Below are positions 41,101 to 53,428 of a stretch of DNA of 64,000 nt, piece after piece (position 1 is the stretch's first letter; every line of letters begins with the position of its first letter). Made by a program: the position numbers and the translations under genes. Under the pieces are notes generated by a model. The model saw nothing but the letters and a program-made list of their open reading frames with translations, ran no database searches and was not told the origin of the DNA. Source of the stretch: Xylocopa sonorina (Eukaryota; Arthropoda; Insecta; Hymenoptera; Apidae); assembly GCF_050948175.1 (NCBI RefSeq), contig NW_027490149.1, positions 1,116,001 to 1,180,000 of the forward strand, read 5' to 3'.

Positions 41101-44100
41101 CTAGGAATTAGCGTTTGCAGATGTCTACGTATAGAAGCAATACAGTTCAAATGCTTCTTAAAACGAGATATTCAATCTCATATCTATGTTTCCTGATAAG
41201 ATATAATATTCATTGCGAAGTGTTATGCATTCCTCGACTACGATTCAAATGAATGTAAATGCGACACTTCCTTGCAAGGAAATAGCGTTTGCAGATGTCT
41301 ACGTATCGTAGCAATAGAGTTCTTATGATTCTTAAAACGCGTTATCGGATCTCATTTCTATGTTTCATGGTAAGATATAATATGATTTGCGAAGTATTGT
41401 GTATTCCTCGTCTACACTTCAAATGAATGTGAATGCGAAACTTCCTCGCTAGGAAATAGCGTTTGCAGATGTCTACGTATCGTAGGAATAGCTTTCTAAT
41501 GCTACTTAAAACGCGATATCGAATCTCATTTCTATGTTTCATGATAAGATGTAATATTCATTGCGAGGTGTTATGTATTCTTCGTCTACACTTCAAATGA
41601 ATGTAAATGCGACTCTCCCTTGCAAGGAAATAGCGTTTGCAGATGACTACGTATCGAAGCAATAGAGTTCAAATGCTTCCTAAAACGAGATATTGCATCT
41701 CATATCTATGTTTCATGATAAGATATAATATTCATTGCGAAGTGTTATGTATTCTTCGTCTACACTTCAAATGAATGTAAATGGGACTCTCCCTTGCAAG
41801 GAAATAGCGTTTGCAGATGACTACGTATCGTAGCAATAGAGTTCTAATGCTTCTTAAAACGCGATATCGCATCTCATTTCTATGTTTCATGGTAAGATAT
41901 AATATGATTTGCGAAGTGTTATGTATTCCTCGTCTACACTTCTAATGAATGTAAATGCGACACTTCCTTGCAAGGAAATAGCGATTGCAGATGTCTACGT
42001 ATCGTAGCATTAGAGTTCATATGATTCTTAAAACGCGATATCGCATCTCATTTCTATGTTTCATGGTAAGATATAACATGATTTGCGAAGTGTTATGTAT
42101 TCCTCTTCTACACTTCAAATGAATGTGAATGCGATACTTCCTCGCTAGGAAATAGTGTTTGCAGATGTCTACGTATCGTAGCAATAGCTCTCTAATGCTT
42201 CTTAAAACGCGATATCGAATCTCATTTCTATGTTTCATGGTAAGATATAATATGATTTGCAAAGCGTCATGTATTCCTCGTCTACACTTCAAATGAATGT
42301 AAATGCGACACTTCCTTGCAAGGAAATAGCATTTGCAGATGTCTACGTATCGAAGCAATAGTATTCTAATGCTTCTTAAAACGTGATATCGCATCTCATT
42401 TCTATGTTTCATGGTAAGATATAATATGATTTTCTGAGTGTTATGTAGTCCTGGTCTACACTTCAAATAAATGTAAATGCGACACTTCCTTGCTAGGAAA
42501 TAGCGTCTGCAGATGTCTAGGTATCGTAGCAATAGAGTTCTAGAACTTCTTAAAGCGCGATATAACATCTCATTTCTATGTTTCATTGTAAGATGTAATA
42601 TGATTTGCGAAGTGTTATGTATTCCTCGTCTACACTTCAAATGAATGTAAATGCGACACTTCCTTGCTAGGAAATAGCGTCTGCAGATGTCTACGTATCG
42701 TAGCAATAGAGTTCATATGATTCTTAAAACGCGATATAGCATCTCATTTCTATGTTTCATGGTAAGATATAACATGATTTGCGAACTGTCATATATTACT
42801 CGTCTACACTTCAAATGAATGTAAATGCGACACTTCTTTGCTAGGAAATAGCGTTTGCAAATGCCAACCTATCGTAGCAATTGTGTTCTAATGCTTCTTA
42901 AAACGCGATATCGCATCTCATTTCTATGTTTCATGGTAAGATATAATATGATTTGCGAAGCGTCATGGATTCCTCGTCTACTCTTCAAATGAATGTAAAT
43001 GCGACACTTCCTTGCTAGGAAATAGCGTTTGCAGATGTCTACGTATCGTAGCAATAGCTTTCTAATGCTTCTTAAAACGCGATATCGCATCTCATATCTA
43101 TGTTTCATGATAAGATGTAATATTCATTGCGAAGTGTTATGCATTCCTCGTCTACGATTCAAATGAATGTAAATGCGACACTTCTTTGCTAGGAAATAGC
43201 GTTTGCAAATGTCTACCTATCGTAGCAATAGTGTTCTAATGCTTCTTAAAACGAGATATTGCATCTCATATCTATGTTTCATGATAAGATATAATATTCA
43301 TTGCGAAGTGCTATGCATTCCTCGTCTACGATTCAAATGAACGTAAATGCGACACTTCCTTGCAAGGAAATAGCGTCTGCAGATGTCTACGTATCGTAGC
43401 AATAGATTTCTAATGCTTCTTAAAACTCGATATCGAATCTCATTTCTATGTTTCATGGTAAGATATAATATTCATTACGAAGTGTTATGCATTCCTCGTC
43501 TACGATTCAAATGAACGTAAATGCGACACTTCCTTGCTAGGAAATAGCGTTTGCAGAGTCTACGTATAGAAGCAATAGAGTTCATATGATTCTTAAAGCG
43601 CGATATCGCATCACATTTCTATGTTTCATGGTATGATATAATATGATTTGCGAAGTGTCATGTATTCCACGTCTACACTTCAAATGAATGTAAATGCGAC
43701 ACTACCTTGCAAGGAAATAGCGTTTGCAGATGTCTACGTATCGTAGCAATAGATTTCTAATGCTTCTTAAAACTCGATATCGCATCTCGTTTCTATGTTT
43801 CATGGTAAGATATAATATGATTTGCGAAGTATCATGTATTCCTCGTCTGCACTTCAAAAGAATGTAAATGCGACACTTCCTTGCTAGGAAATAGCGTCTG
43901 CAGATGTCTAGGTATCGTAGCAATAGACTTCTAATGCTTCTTCAAACGCGATATCGCATCTCATTTCTATGTTTCATGGTAAGATATAATATGATTTGCG
44001 AAGTGTTATGTATTCCTCGTCTACACTTCAAATGAATGTAAATGCGACACATCCTTGCAAGGAAATAGCGATTGCAGATGTCTACGTATCGTAGCAATAG

Positions 44101-45798
44101 AGTTCATATGATTCTTAAAACGCGATATCGCATCTCATTTCTATGTTTCATGGTAAGATATAACATGATTTGCGAAGTTTTATGTATTCCTCGTCTACAC
44201 TTCAAATGAATGTGAATGCGATACTTCCTCGCTAGGAAATAGCGTTTGCAGATGTCTACGTATCGTAGCAATAGATTTCTAATGCTTCTTAAAACGCGAT
44301 ATCGCATCTCATTTCTATGTTTCATGGTAAGATATAATATTCATTGCGAAGTGTTATGCATTCCTCGTCTACGATTCAAATGAACGTAAATGCGACACTT
44401 CCTTGCAAGGAAATAGCGTCTGCAGATGTCTACGTATCGTAGCAATAGATTTCTAATGCTTCTTAAAACGCGATATCGCATCTCATTTCTATGTTTCATG
44501 GTAAGATATAATATGATTTGCGAAGCGTCATGGATTCCTCGTCTACTCTTCAAATGAATGTAAATGCGACACTTCCTTGCTAGGAAATAGCGTTTGCAGA
44601 TGTCTACGTATCGTAGCAATAGCTTTCTAATGCTTCTTAAAACTCGATATCGAATCTCATTTCTATGTTTCATGGTAAGATATAATATTCATTACGAAGT
44701 GTTATGCATTCCTCGTCTACGATTCAAATGAATGTAAATGCGACACTTCTTTGCTAGGAAATAGCGTTTGCAAATGTCTACCTATCGTAGCAATGGTGTT
44801 CTAATGCTTCTTAAAACGAGATATTGCATCTCATATCTATGTTTCATGATAAGATGTAATATTCATTGCGAAGTGTTATGCATTCCTCGTCTACGATTTA
44901 AATGAACGTAAATGCGACACTTCCTTGCTAGGAAATAGCGCTTGCAGAGTCTACGTATAGAAGCAATAGAGTTCATATGATTCTTAAAGCGCGATATCGC
45001 ATCACATTTGTATGTTTCATGGTACGATATAATATGATTTGCGAAGTGTCATGTATTCCACGTCTACACTTCAAATGAATGTAAATGCGACACTACCTTG
45101 CAAGGAAATAGCGTTTGCAGATGTCTACGTATCGTAGCAATAGATTTCTAATGCTTCTTAAAACGCGATATCGCATCTCATTTCTATGTTTCATGGTAAG
45201 ATATAATATGATTTGCGATGTGTCATGTATTCCTCGTCTACACTTCAAATGAATGTTAATGCAACACTTTCTTGCTAGGAAATAGCGTCTGCAGATGTCT
45301 AGGTATCGTAGCAATAGTGTTCTAATGCTTCTTAAAACGCGATATCGCATCTCATTTCTATGTTTCATGGTAAGATATAATATGATTTGCGAAGTGTTAT
45401 GTATTCCTCGCCTACACTTCAAATGAATGTAAATGCGACACTTCCTTGCAAGGATATAGCGTTTATAGATGTCTACGTATCGTAGCAATAGAGTTCATAT
45501 GATTCTTAAAACGCGATATCGCATCTCATTGTATGTTTCATGGTAAGATATAACGTGATTTGCGAAGTGTTATGTATTCCTCGTCTACACTTCAAATGAA
45601 TGTGAATGCGATACTTCCTCGCTAGGAAATAGCGTTTGCAGATGACTACATATCGTAGCAACAACTTTCTAATGCTTCTTAAAACGCGTTATCGAATCTC
45701 ATTTCTATGCTTCATGGTAAGATATAATATGATTTGCGAAGTGTCATGTATTCCTCGTCTACACTTCAAATGAATGTAAATGCGACACTTCCTTGCTA
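38111..45798. repeat. Large duplicated block, copy 2 (long form)
   Basis: This is the partner of 19478-26121 and keeps six extra monomers (roughly 40400-41480). Most variants are shared, including GCAGAGTCTACGTATAG and CATCTCGTTTC. One short patch near 42432-42472 differs sharply from copy 1 and resembles class C monomers. Confidence 0.88.
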
Positions 45799-48466
45799 GG
45801 AAATATCGTTTGTAGATGTCTACGTATCGTAGCAATAGAGTTCTAATGCTTCTTAAAACGCGATATTGCTTCTCATTTCTATGTTTCATGGTTAGATATA
45901 ATATGACTTGCGATGTGTTATGTAGTCCTCGTCTACACTTCAAATGAATGTAAATGCGACACTTTTTTGCTAGGAAATAGCGTTTGCAGATGTCTACCTA
46001 TCGTAGCAATAGTGTTCTAATGCTTTTTAAACCGCAATATCGCATCTCATTTCTATGTTTAATGGTAAGATATAATATGATTGGCGAAGTTTTATGTATT
46101 CCTCGTCTACACTTCAAATGAATGTAAATGCGACACTTCCTTGCTAGGAAATAGCGTTTGCAGGTGTCTACCTATCGTAGCAATAGATTTCTAATGCTTC
46201 TTAAACCGCGATATCGCATCTCATTTCCATGTTTAATGGTAAGATATAATATGATTGGCGAAGTGTTATGTATTCCTCGTCTACACTTCAAATGAATGTA
46301 AATGCGACACTTCCTTGCTAGGAAATAGCGTTTGTAGATGTCTACGTATCGTAGCAATAGAGTTCTAATGCTTCTTAAAACGCGATATTGCATCTCATTT
46401 CTATGTTTCATGGTAAGATATAATATGACTTGCGAAGTGTTATGTAGTCCTCGTCTGCACTTCAAATGAATATAAATGCGACACATCCTTGCTAGGAAAT
46501 AGCGTTTGCAGATGTCTACCTATCGTTGCAATAGAGTTCTAATGCTTCTTAAACCGCGATATCGCATCTCATTTCTATGTTCAATGGTAAGATATAATAT
46601 GACTGGCGAAGTGTTATGTGTTCCTCGTCTACACTTCAAGTGAAAGTAAATGCGACACTTCCTTGCTAGGAAATAGCGTTTGCAGATGTCTACATATCGA
46701 AGCAATAGAGTTCAAATGCTTCTTAAAACGAGATATCGCATCTCATTTCTATGTTTCATGGTAAGATATAATATGACTTGCGAAGTGTTATGTAGTCCTC
46801 GTCTACACTTCAAATGAATGTAAATGCTACACTTCCTTGCTAGGAAATAGCGTTTGCAGATGTCTACCTATCGTAGCAATAGAGTTCTAATGCTTCTTAA
46901 ACCGCGATATCGCATCTCATTCCTATGTTCAATGGTAAGATATAATATGACTGGCGAACTGTTATGTATTCCTCGTCTACACTTCAAATGAATATAAATG
47001 CGACACTTCCAAGCAAGGAAATAGCGTTTGCAGATGTCTACATATCGTAGCAATAGAGATCTTATGCTTCTTAAAACGCGATATTGCATCTCATTTCTAT
47101 GTTTTATGGTAAGATATAATACGACTTGCGAAGTGTTATGTAGTCCTCGTCTACACTTCAAATGAATGTAAATGCGACACTTCCTTGCTAGGAAATAGCG
47201 TTTGCAGATGTCTACCTATCGTAGCAATAGAGTTCTAATGCTTCTTAAACCGCGATATCGCATCTCATTCCTATGTTCAATGCTAAGATATAATATGACT
47301 GGCGAAGTGTTATGTATTCCTCGTCTACACTTCAAACGAATATAAATGCGACACTTCCTTGCTAGGAAATAGCGTTTGCAGATGTCTACGTATCGCAGCA
47401 ACAGAGTTCTAATGCTTCTTAAACCGCGATATCGCATCTCATTTCCATGTTTAATGGTAAGATATAATATGATTGGCGAAGTGTTATGTATTCCTCGTCT
47501 ACACTTCAAATGAATGTAAATGCGACACTTCCTTGCTAGGATATAGCGTCTGCAGATGTCTAGGTATCGTAGCAATAGAGTTCTAATGCTTCTCAAAACG
47601 AGATATTGCATCTCATATCTATGTTTCATGATAAGATATAATATTCATTGCGAAGTGTTATGCATTCCTCGTCTACGATTCAAATGAATGTAAATGCGAC
47701 ACTTCTTTGCAAGGAAATAGCGTTTGCAGATGTCAACGTATCGTAGCAATAGAGTTCTTATGATCCTTAAAACGAGATATCGCATCTCATTTCTATGTTT
47801 CATGGTAAGATATAATATGATTTGCGAAGTGTTATGTATTCCTCGTCTACACATCAAATGAATGTAAATGCGACACTTCCTTGCAAGGAAATAGCGTTTG
47901 TAGATGTCTACGTATCGTAGCAATAGAGTTCTTATGATTCTTAAAACGCGATATCGCATCTCACTTCTATGTTTCATGGTAAGATATTATATGATTTGCG
48001 AAGTGTCAAGTATTCCTCGTCTACACTTCAGATGAATGTAAATGCGACACTTCCTTGCTAGGAAATAGCGTCTGCAGATGTCTAGGTATCGTAGCAGTAG
48101 AGTTCTAATGCTTCTTAAAACGAGATATTGCATCTCATATCTATGTTTCATGATAAGACATAATATTCATTGCGAAGTGTTATGCATTCCTCGCCTACGA
48201 TTCAAATGAACGTAAATGCGACACTTCCTTGCAAGAAAATAGCGTTTGCAGATGTCTACGTATCGTAGCAACAGAGTTCTAATGCTTCTTAAAACGCGAT
48301 ATCGCATCGCATTTCTATGTTTCATGGTAAGATGTAATATGATTTGCGAAGTGTTATGTATTCCTCCTCTACACTTCAAATGAATGTAAATGCGGCACTT
48401 CCTTGCAAGGAAATAGCGTCTGCAGATGTCTAGGTATCGTAGCAATAGAGTTCTAATGTTTCTTAA

Positions 48467-48485
48467 CCCTTTTAGTGCCGGACGA
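48467..48485. repeat. Left terminal inverted repeat, element copy 1
   Basis: CCCTTTTAGTGCCGGACGA is a perfect reverse complement of 49304-49322. It directly follows the target TTAA. Inward of it the two ends diverge: here the sequence runs into AAAAAGAGG, whereas the right end continues into an 18-bp palindrome. Confidence 0.93.
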
Positions 48486-49247
48486 AAAAGAGGTGCCTAT
48501 GCGAGAATAACCGGCCGAATTTCACAGTTTTACTGGGGTTTGGGAAAATACTCATAAAAACCAAACGGGAAAAAGTATTTACATAATTCAAAAAGCAGTA
48601 TACTAAGGATGAAACAGAGAACAAAACAATGACACTAGTTTTTCTTTACTCATTTAAAATTATATAAATAACAAAGGTAAAATCTCCATAAGAAAAGGTA
48701 AACGTTGAGTTCTCTCTTTCAAAACGTATTTGCGCATACAAGGAGCCATCTTTTCATCATAATTCTATATAGACCAATTGTTATGAAGTATATATTTTGG
48801 ATTTCAAATGTATTATATAACAAAATAAACAATATTACATAACAAAAATAAAAGAAGAGATCGATTGCATAGTGCGGGCGATAATCGGATTTTATCTGCT
48901 GCAAGACAAGCAGTTGGTATAGGTACTACAACATTGCTGAAACGAAATTTTGAAAGAAGGATCTTAGCCTCGATGAAGTCGTGGCGTACGAACTGTCAGA
49001 TAATTATCATAAATATTTCAAATTCGGGGCTACAAGAGAGTCAGGCGTCGTGTGTCCACTTTATCGCTCCAGCGTAAACAGGTTCCCAGCACACTCCGGT
49101 ATAGAATGTGTAAAATGTCAGACCCAAATCGGTTTACAAATTCTTTGTCAACGAAATTTGATTATTTACAATCAAATTAGATCATTTATAAATTTATTAA
49201 CAGATAAAGTTGTCTCGCAATGCGAAGAGTAACACGTTATTACACGC

Positions 49248-49307
49248 ACGACGATATATCGTCGTTGGCACTTCTGGCAAGTGTAGCAAACGACGATATA
49301 TCGTCGT
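49248..49307. repeat. Twin 18-bp palindromes in the element's right end, copy 1
   Basis: The perfect palindrome ACGACGATATATCGTCGT occurs at 49248-49265 and again at 49290-49307, 42 bp apart. Read on the minus strand, each is preceded by GTGCC plus one base, so the repeat unit is slightly longer than the palindrome. Between them lies GCACTTCTGGCAAGTG, a weak hairpin. Subterminal repeats of this kind can be transposase-binding sites in DNA transposons; that role is inferred here. Confidence 0.85.
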
Positions 49308-49322
49308 CCGGCACTAAAAGGG
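49304..49322. repeat. Right terminal inverted repeat, element copy 1
   Basis: TCGTCCGGCACTAAAAGGG ends the element and is followed by TTAA. Its inner four bases overlap the second ACGACGATATATCGTCGT palindrome. Confidence 0.93.
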
Positions 49323-49326
49323 TTAA

Positions 49327-52280
49327 AACGCGATATCGCATCTCATTTCTATGTTTCATGGTAAGATGTAATATGATTTGCGAAGTGTTATGTATTCCTC
49401 GTCTACACTTCAAATGAATGTAAATGCGACACTTCCTTGCAAGGAAATAGCGTTTGCGGATGTCTACGTATCGAAGCAATAGAGTTCAAATGCTTCTTAA
49501 TACGCGATATTGCATCTCATTTCTAGGTTTCATGGTAAGATATAATATGACACGCGAAGTGTTATGTAGTCCTCGTCTACACTTCAAATGAATGTAAATG
49601 CGACACTTCCTTGCTAGGAAATAGCGTTTGCAGATGTCTACCTATCGTAGCAATAGATTTCTAATGCTTCTTAAACCGCGAAATCGCATCTGATTTCCAT
49701 GTTTAATGGTAAGATATAATATGACTGGCGAAGTGTTATGTATTCCTCGTCTACACTTCAAATGAATGTAAATGCGACACTTTTTTGCTAGGAAATAGCG
49801 TTTGCAGATGTCTACCTATCGTAGCAATAGTGTTCTAATGCTTTTTAAACCGCAATATCGCATCTCATTTCTATGTTTAATGGTAAGATATAATATGATT
49901 GGCGAAGTTTTATGTATTCCTCGTCTACACTTCAAATGAATGTAAATGCGACACTTCCTTGCTAGGAAATAGCGTTTGCAGGTGTCTACCTATCGTAGCA
50001 ATAGATTTCTAATGCTTCTTAAACCGCGATATCGCATCTCATTTCCATGTTTAATGGTAAGATATAATATGATTGGCGAAGTGTTATGTATTCCTCGTCT
50101 ACACTTCAAATGAATGTAAATGCGACACTTCCTTGCTAGGAAATAGCGTTTGTAGATGTCTACGTATCGTAGCAATAGAGTTCTAATGCTTCTTAAAACG
50201 CGATATTGCATCTCATTTCTATGTTTCATGGTAAGATATAATATGACTTGCGAAGTGTTATGTAGTCCTCGTCTGCACTTCAAATGAATATAAATGCGAC
50301 ACATCCTTGCTAGGAAATAGCGTTTGCAGATGTCTACCTATCGTTGCAATAGAGTTCTAATGCTTCTTAAACCGCGATATCGCATCTCATTTCTATGTTC
50401 AATGGTAAGATATAATATGACTGGCGAAGTGTTATGTGTTCCTCGTCTACACTTCAAGTGAAAGTAAATGCGACACTTCCTTGCTAGGAAATAGCGTTTG
50501 CAGATGTCTACATATCGAAGCAATAGAGTTCAAATGCTTCTTAAAACGAGATATCGCATCTCATTTCTATGTTTCATGGTAAGATATAATATGACTTGCG
50601 AAGTGTTATGTAGTCCTCGTCTACACTTCAAATGAATGTAAATGCTACACTTCCTTGCTAGGAAATAGCGTTTGCAGATGTCTACCTATCGTAGCAATAG
50701 AGTTCTAATGCTTCTTAAACCGCGATATCGCATCTCATTCCTATGTTCAATGGTAAGATATAATATGACTGGCGAACTGTTATGTATTCCTCGTCTACAC
50801 TTCAAATGAATATAAATGCGACACTTCCAAGCAAGGAAATAGCGTTTGCAGATGTCTACATATCGTAGCAATAGAGATCTTATGCTTCTTAAAACGCGAT
50901 ATTGCATCTCATTTCTATGTTTTATGGTAAGATATAATACGACTTGCGAAGTGTTATGTAGTCCTCGTCTACACTTCAAATGAATGTAAATGCGACACTT
51001 CCTTGCTAGGAAATAGCGTTTGCAGATGTCTACCTATCGTAGCAATAGAGTTCTAATGCTTCTTAAACCGCGATATCGCATCTCATTCCTATGTTCAATG
51101 CTAAGATATAATATGACTGGCGAAGTGTTATGTATTCCTCGTCTACACTTCAAACGAATATAAATGCGACACTTCCTTGCTAGGAAATAGCGTTTGCAGA
51201 TGTCTACGTATCGCAGCAACAGAGTTCTAATGCTTCTTAAACCGCGATATCGCATCTCATTTCCATGTTTAATGGTAAGATATAATATGATTGGCGAAGT
51301 GTTATGTATTCCTCGTCTACACTTCAAATGAATGTAAATGCGACACTTCCTTGCTAGGATATAGCGTCTGCAGATGTCTAGGTATCGTAGCAATAGAGTT
51401 CTAATGCTTCTCAAAACGAGATATTGCATCTCATATCTATGTTTCATGATAAGATATAATATTCATTGCGAAGTGTTATGCATTCCTCGTCTACGATTCA
51501 AATGAATGTAAATGCGACACTTCTTTGCAAGGAAATAGCGTTTGCAGATGTCAACGTATCGTAGCAATAGAGTTCTTATGATCCTTAAAACGAGATATCG
51601 CATCTCATTTCTATGTTTCATGGTAAGATATAATATGATTTGCGAAGTGTTATGTATTCCTCGTCTACACATCAAATGAATGTAAATGCGACACTTCCTT
51701 GCAAGGAAATAGCGTTTGTAGATGTCTACGTATCGTAGCAATAGAGTTCTTATGATTCTTAAAACGCGATATCGCATCTCACTTCTATGTTTCATGGTAA
51801 GATATTATATGATTTGCGAAGTGTCAAGTATTCCTCGTCTACACTTCAGATGAATGTAAATGCGACACTTCCTTGCTAGGAAATAGCGTCTGCAGATGTC
51901 TAGGTATCGTAGCAGTAGAGTTCTAATGCTTCTTAAAACGAGATATTGCATCTCATATCTATGTTTCATGATAAGACATAATATTCATTGCGAAGTGTTA
52001 TGCATTCCTCGCCTACGATTCAAATGAACGTAAATGCGACACTTCCTTGCAAGAAAATAGCGTTTGCAGATGTCTACGTATCGTAGCAACAGAGTTCTAA
52101 TGCTTCTTAAAACGCGATATCGCATCGCATTTCTATGTTTCATGGTAAGATGTAATATGATTTGCGAAGTGTTATGTATTCCTCCTCTACACTTCAAATG
52201 AATGTAAATGCGGCACTTCCTTGCAAGGAAATAGCGTCTGCAGATGTCTAGGTATCGTAGCAATAGAGTTCTAATGTTTC
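49327..52280. repeat. 174-bp satellite array, segment between element copies 1 and 2
   Basis: The same 174-bp monomer resumes immediately after the TTAA that ends element copy 1 and keeps its orientation and phase. The first part (49501-49743) is class C sequence matching 26180-26422. From 49744 on the segment repeats the array found at 45926 onward. No gene is seen; minus-strand open frames here are satellite by-products. Confidence 0.98.
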
Positions 52281-52284
52281 TTAA

Positions 52285-52303
52285 CCCTTTTAGTGCCGGA
52301 CGA
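52285..52303. repeat. Left terminal inverted repeat, element copy 2
   Basis: The 19 bases are identical to the left end of copy 1 and follow TTAA at 52281-52284. Confidence 0.93.
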
Positions 52304-53065
52304 AAAAGAGGTGCCTATGCGAGAATAACCGGCCGAATTTCACAGTTTTACTGGGGTTTGGGAAAATACTCATAAAAACCAAACGGGAAAAAGTATTTAC
52401 ATAATTCAAAAAGCAGTATACTAAGGATGAAACAGAGAACAAAACAATGACACTAGTTTTTCTTTACTCATTTAAAATTATATAAATAACAAAGGTAAAA
52501 TCTCCATAAGAAAAGGTAAACGTTGAGTTCTCTCTTTCAAAACGTATTTGCGCATACAAGGAGCCATCTTTTCATCATAATTCTATATAGACCAATTGTT
52601 ATGAAGTATATATTTTGGATTTCAAATGTATTATATAACAAAATAAACAATATTACATAACAAAAATAAAAGAAGAGATCGATTGCATAGTGCGGGCGAT
52701 AATCGGATTTTATCTGCTGCAAGACAAGCAGTTGGTATAGGTACTACAACATTGCTGAAACGAAATTTTGAAAGAAGGATCTTAGCCTCGATGAAGTCGT
52801 GGCGTACGAACTGTCAGATAATTATCATAAATATTTCAAATTCGGGGCTACAAGAGAGTCAGGCGTCGTGTGTCCACTTTATCGCTCCAGCGTAAACAGG
52901 TTCCCAGCACACTCCGGTATAGAATGTGTAAAATGTCAGACCCAAATCGGTTTACAAATTCTTTGTCAACGAAATTTGATTATTTACAATCAAATTAGAT
53001 CATTTATAAATTTATTAACAGATAAAGTTGTCTCGCAATGCGAAGAGTAACACGTTATTACACGC

Positions 53066-53125
53066 ACGACGATATATCGTCGTTGGCACTTCTGGCAAGT
53101 GTAGCAAACGACGATATATCGTCGT
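53066..53125. repeat. Twin 18-bp palindromes, element copy 2
   Basis: The palindromes lie at 53066-53083 and 53108-53125 and are identical to those of copy 1, including the 42-bp spacing. Confidence 0.85.
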
Positions 53126-53140
53126 CCGGCACTAAAAGGG
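53122..53140. repeat. Right terminal inverted repeat, element copy 2
   Basis: The sequence is a perfect reverse complement of 52285-52303 and is followed by TTAA at 53141-53144. Confidence 0.93.
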
Positions 53141-53428
53141 TTAAAACGCGATATCGCATCTCATTTCTATGTTTCATGGTAAGATGTAATATGATTTGCG
53201 AAGTGTTATGTATTCCTCGTCTACACTTCAAATGAATGTAAATGCGACACTTCCTTGCAAGGAAATAGCGTTTGCGGATGTCTACGTATCGAAGCAATAG
53301 AGTTCAAATGCTTCTTAAAACGAGATATTGCATCTCATATCTATGTGTCATGATAAGATATAATATTCATTGCGAAGTGTTATGCATTCCTCGTCTACGA
53401 TTCAAATGAATGTAAATGCGACACTTCT

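Larger units (their letters stand above)
1..48462. repeat. 174-bp satellite array, main segment
   Basis: Head-to-tail monomers of 174 bp fill this segment without a gap. The period is seen directly: AAAACGCGATATCGC recurs every 174 bases with only occasional indels of one or two bases. All monomers face the same way; I found no inverted copy. Landmarks in each monomer, in plus-strand order, are the TTAA of CTTCTTAAAACGCG, GCGATATCGC, TTTCATGGTAAGATATAA, GCGAAGTGTTATG, TTCCTCGTCTACAC, a TTCCTTGCAAGGAA palindrome and CTACGTATCGTAG. Minus-strand open frames in this segment (for example at 13818-14681 and 9862-10485) repeat a 58-residue Arg/Lys-rich unit only because 174 is divisible by three. 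They are not annotated as genes. The length is close to one nucleosome repeat, as in many centromeric satellites, which is suggestive only. Confidence 0.99.
48467..49322. mobile_element. piggyBac-like non-autonomous element, copy 1
   Basis: This 856-bp unrelated sequence interrupts the satellite. It is bounded by TTAA at 48463-48466 and 49323-49326. Its ends are perfect 19-bp inverted repeats beginning CCCTTTTAGTGCCGG. TTAA duplication together with CCC-initial termini is the established signature of the piggyBac superfamily. Deleting the element and one TTAA restores an uninterrupted monomer (TTCTTAAAACGCG), so the insertion was precise. A piggyBac transposase is usually over 500 residues; the longest open frame here is 83 codons (48981-49232) and I recognise no DDD catalytic core, so the element is non-autonomous, a long MITE or a deletion derivative. 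The interior is AT-rich, especially about 48600-48860. I see no RNA gene in it. The orientation of any parent gene is unknown, hence no strand. Confidence 0.9.
45926..49500. repeat. 3.58-kb duplicated unit carrying the element, copy 1
   Basis: The unit is repeated at 49744-53318 with a constant offset of 3818 bp, including element copy 1. The left limit is TGTAGTCC versus TGTATTCC at 45925. The right limit is CTTCTTAATACGCG versus CTTCTTAAAACGAG at 49500. Confidence 0.92.
52285..53140. mobile_element. piggyBac-like non-autonomous element, copy 2
   Basis: This copy looks identical to copy 1 across all 856 bp and lies exactly 3818 bp downstream. It has TTAA at 52281-52284 and 53141-53144. It shares with copy 1 the flanking satellite variants AATGTTTCTT on the left (AATGCTTCTT elsewhere) and GCGTTTGCGGATG on the right. 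That shows it arrived by duplication of the surrounding array and not by a second transposition. Its interior again has only short open frames (83 codons at 52799-53050). Confidence 0.9.
49744..53318. repeat. 3.58-kb duplicated unit carrying the element, copy 2
   Basis: It appears identical to 45926-49500, including element copy 2. The 243 bases separating the two units (49501-49743) are class C satellite matching 26180-26422. Confidence 0.92.

Noticed and set aside
48719..48904. Minus-strand 61-codon hydrophobic frame in the element, repeated at 52537 and 59833
   Set aside because: It lies in an AT-rich stretch with no recognisable domain. Hydrophobic residues are expected from AT-rich codons. 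Its repetition only reflects copies of the same element.
48467..53140. Independent transposition of the element into the same site twice
   Set aside because: The flanks of copies 1 and 2 match for more than 2.5 kb on the left and share private variants, so duplication of the array explains both copies.
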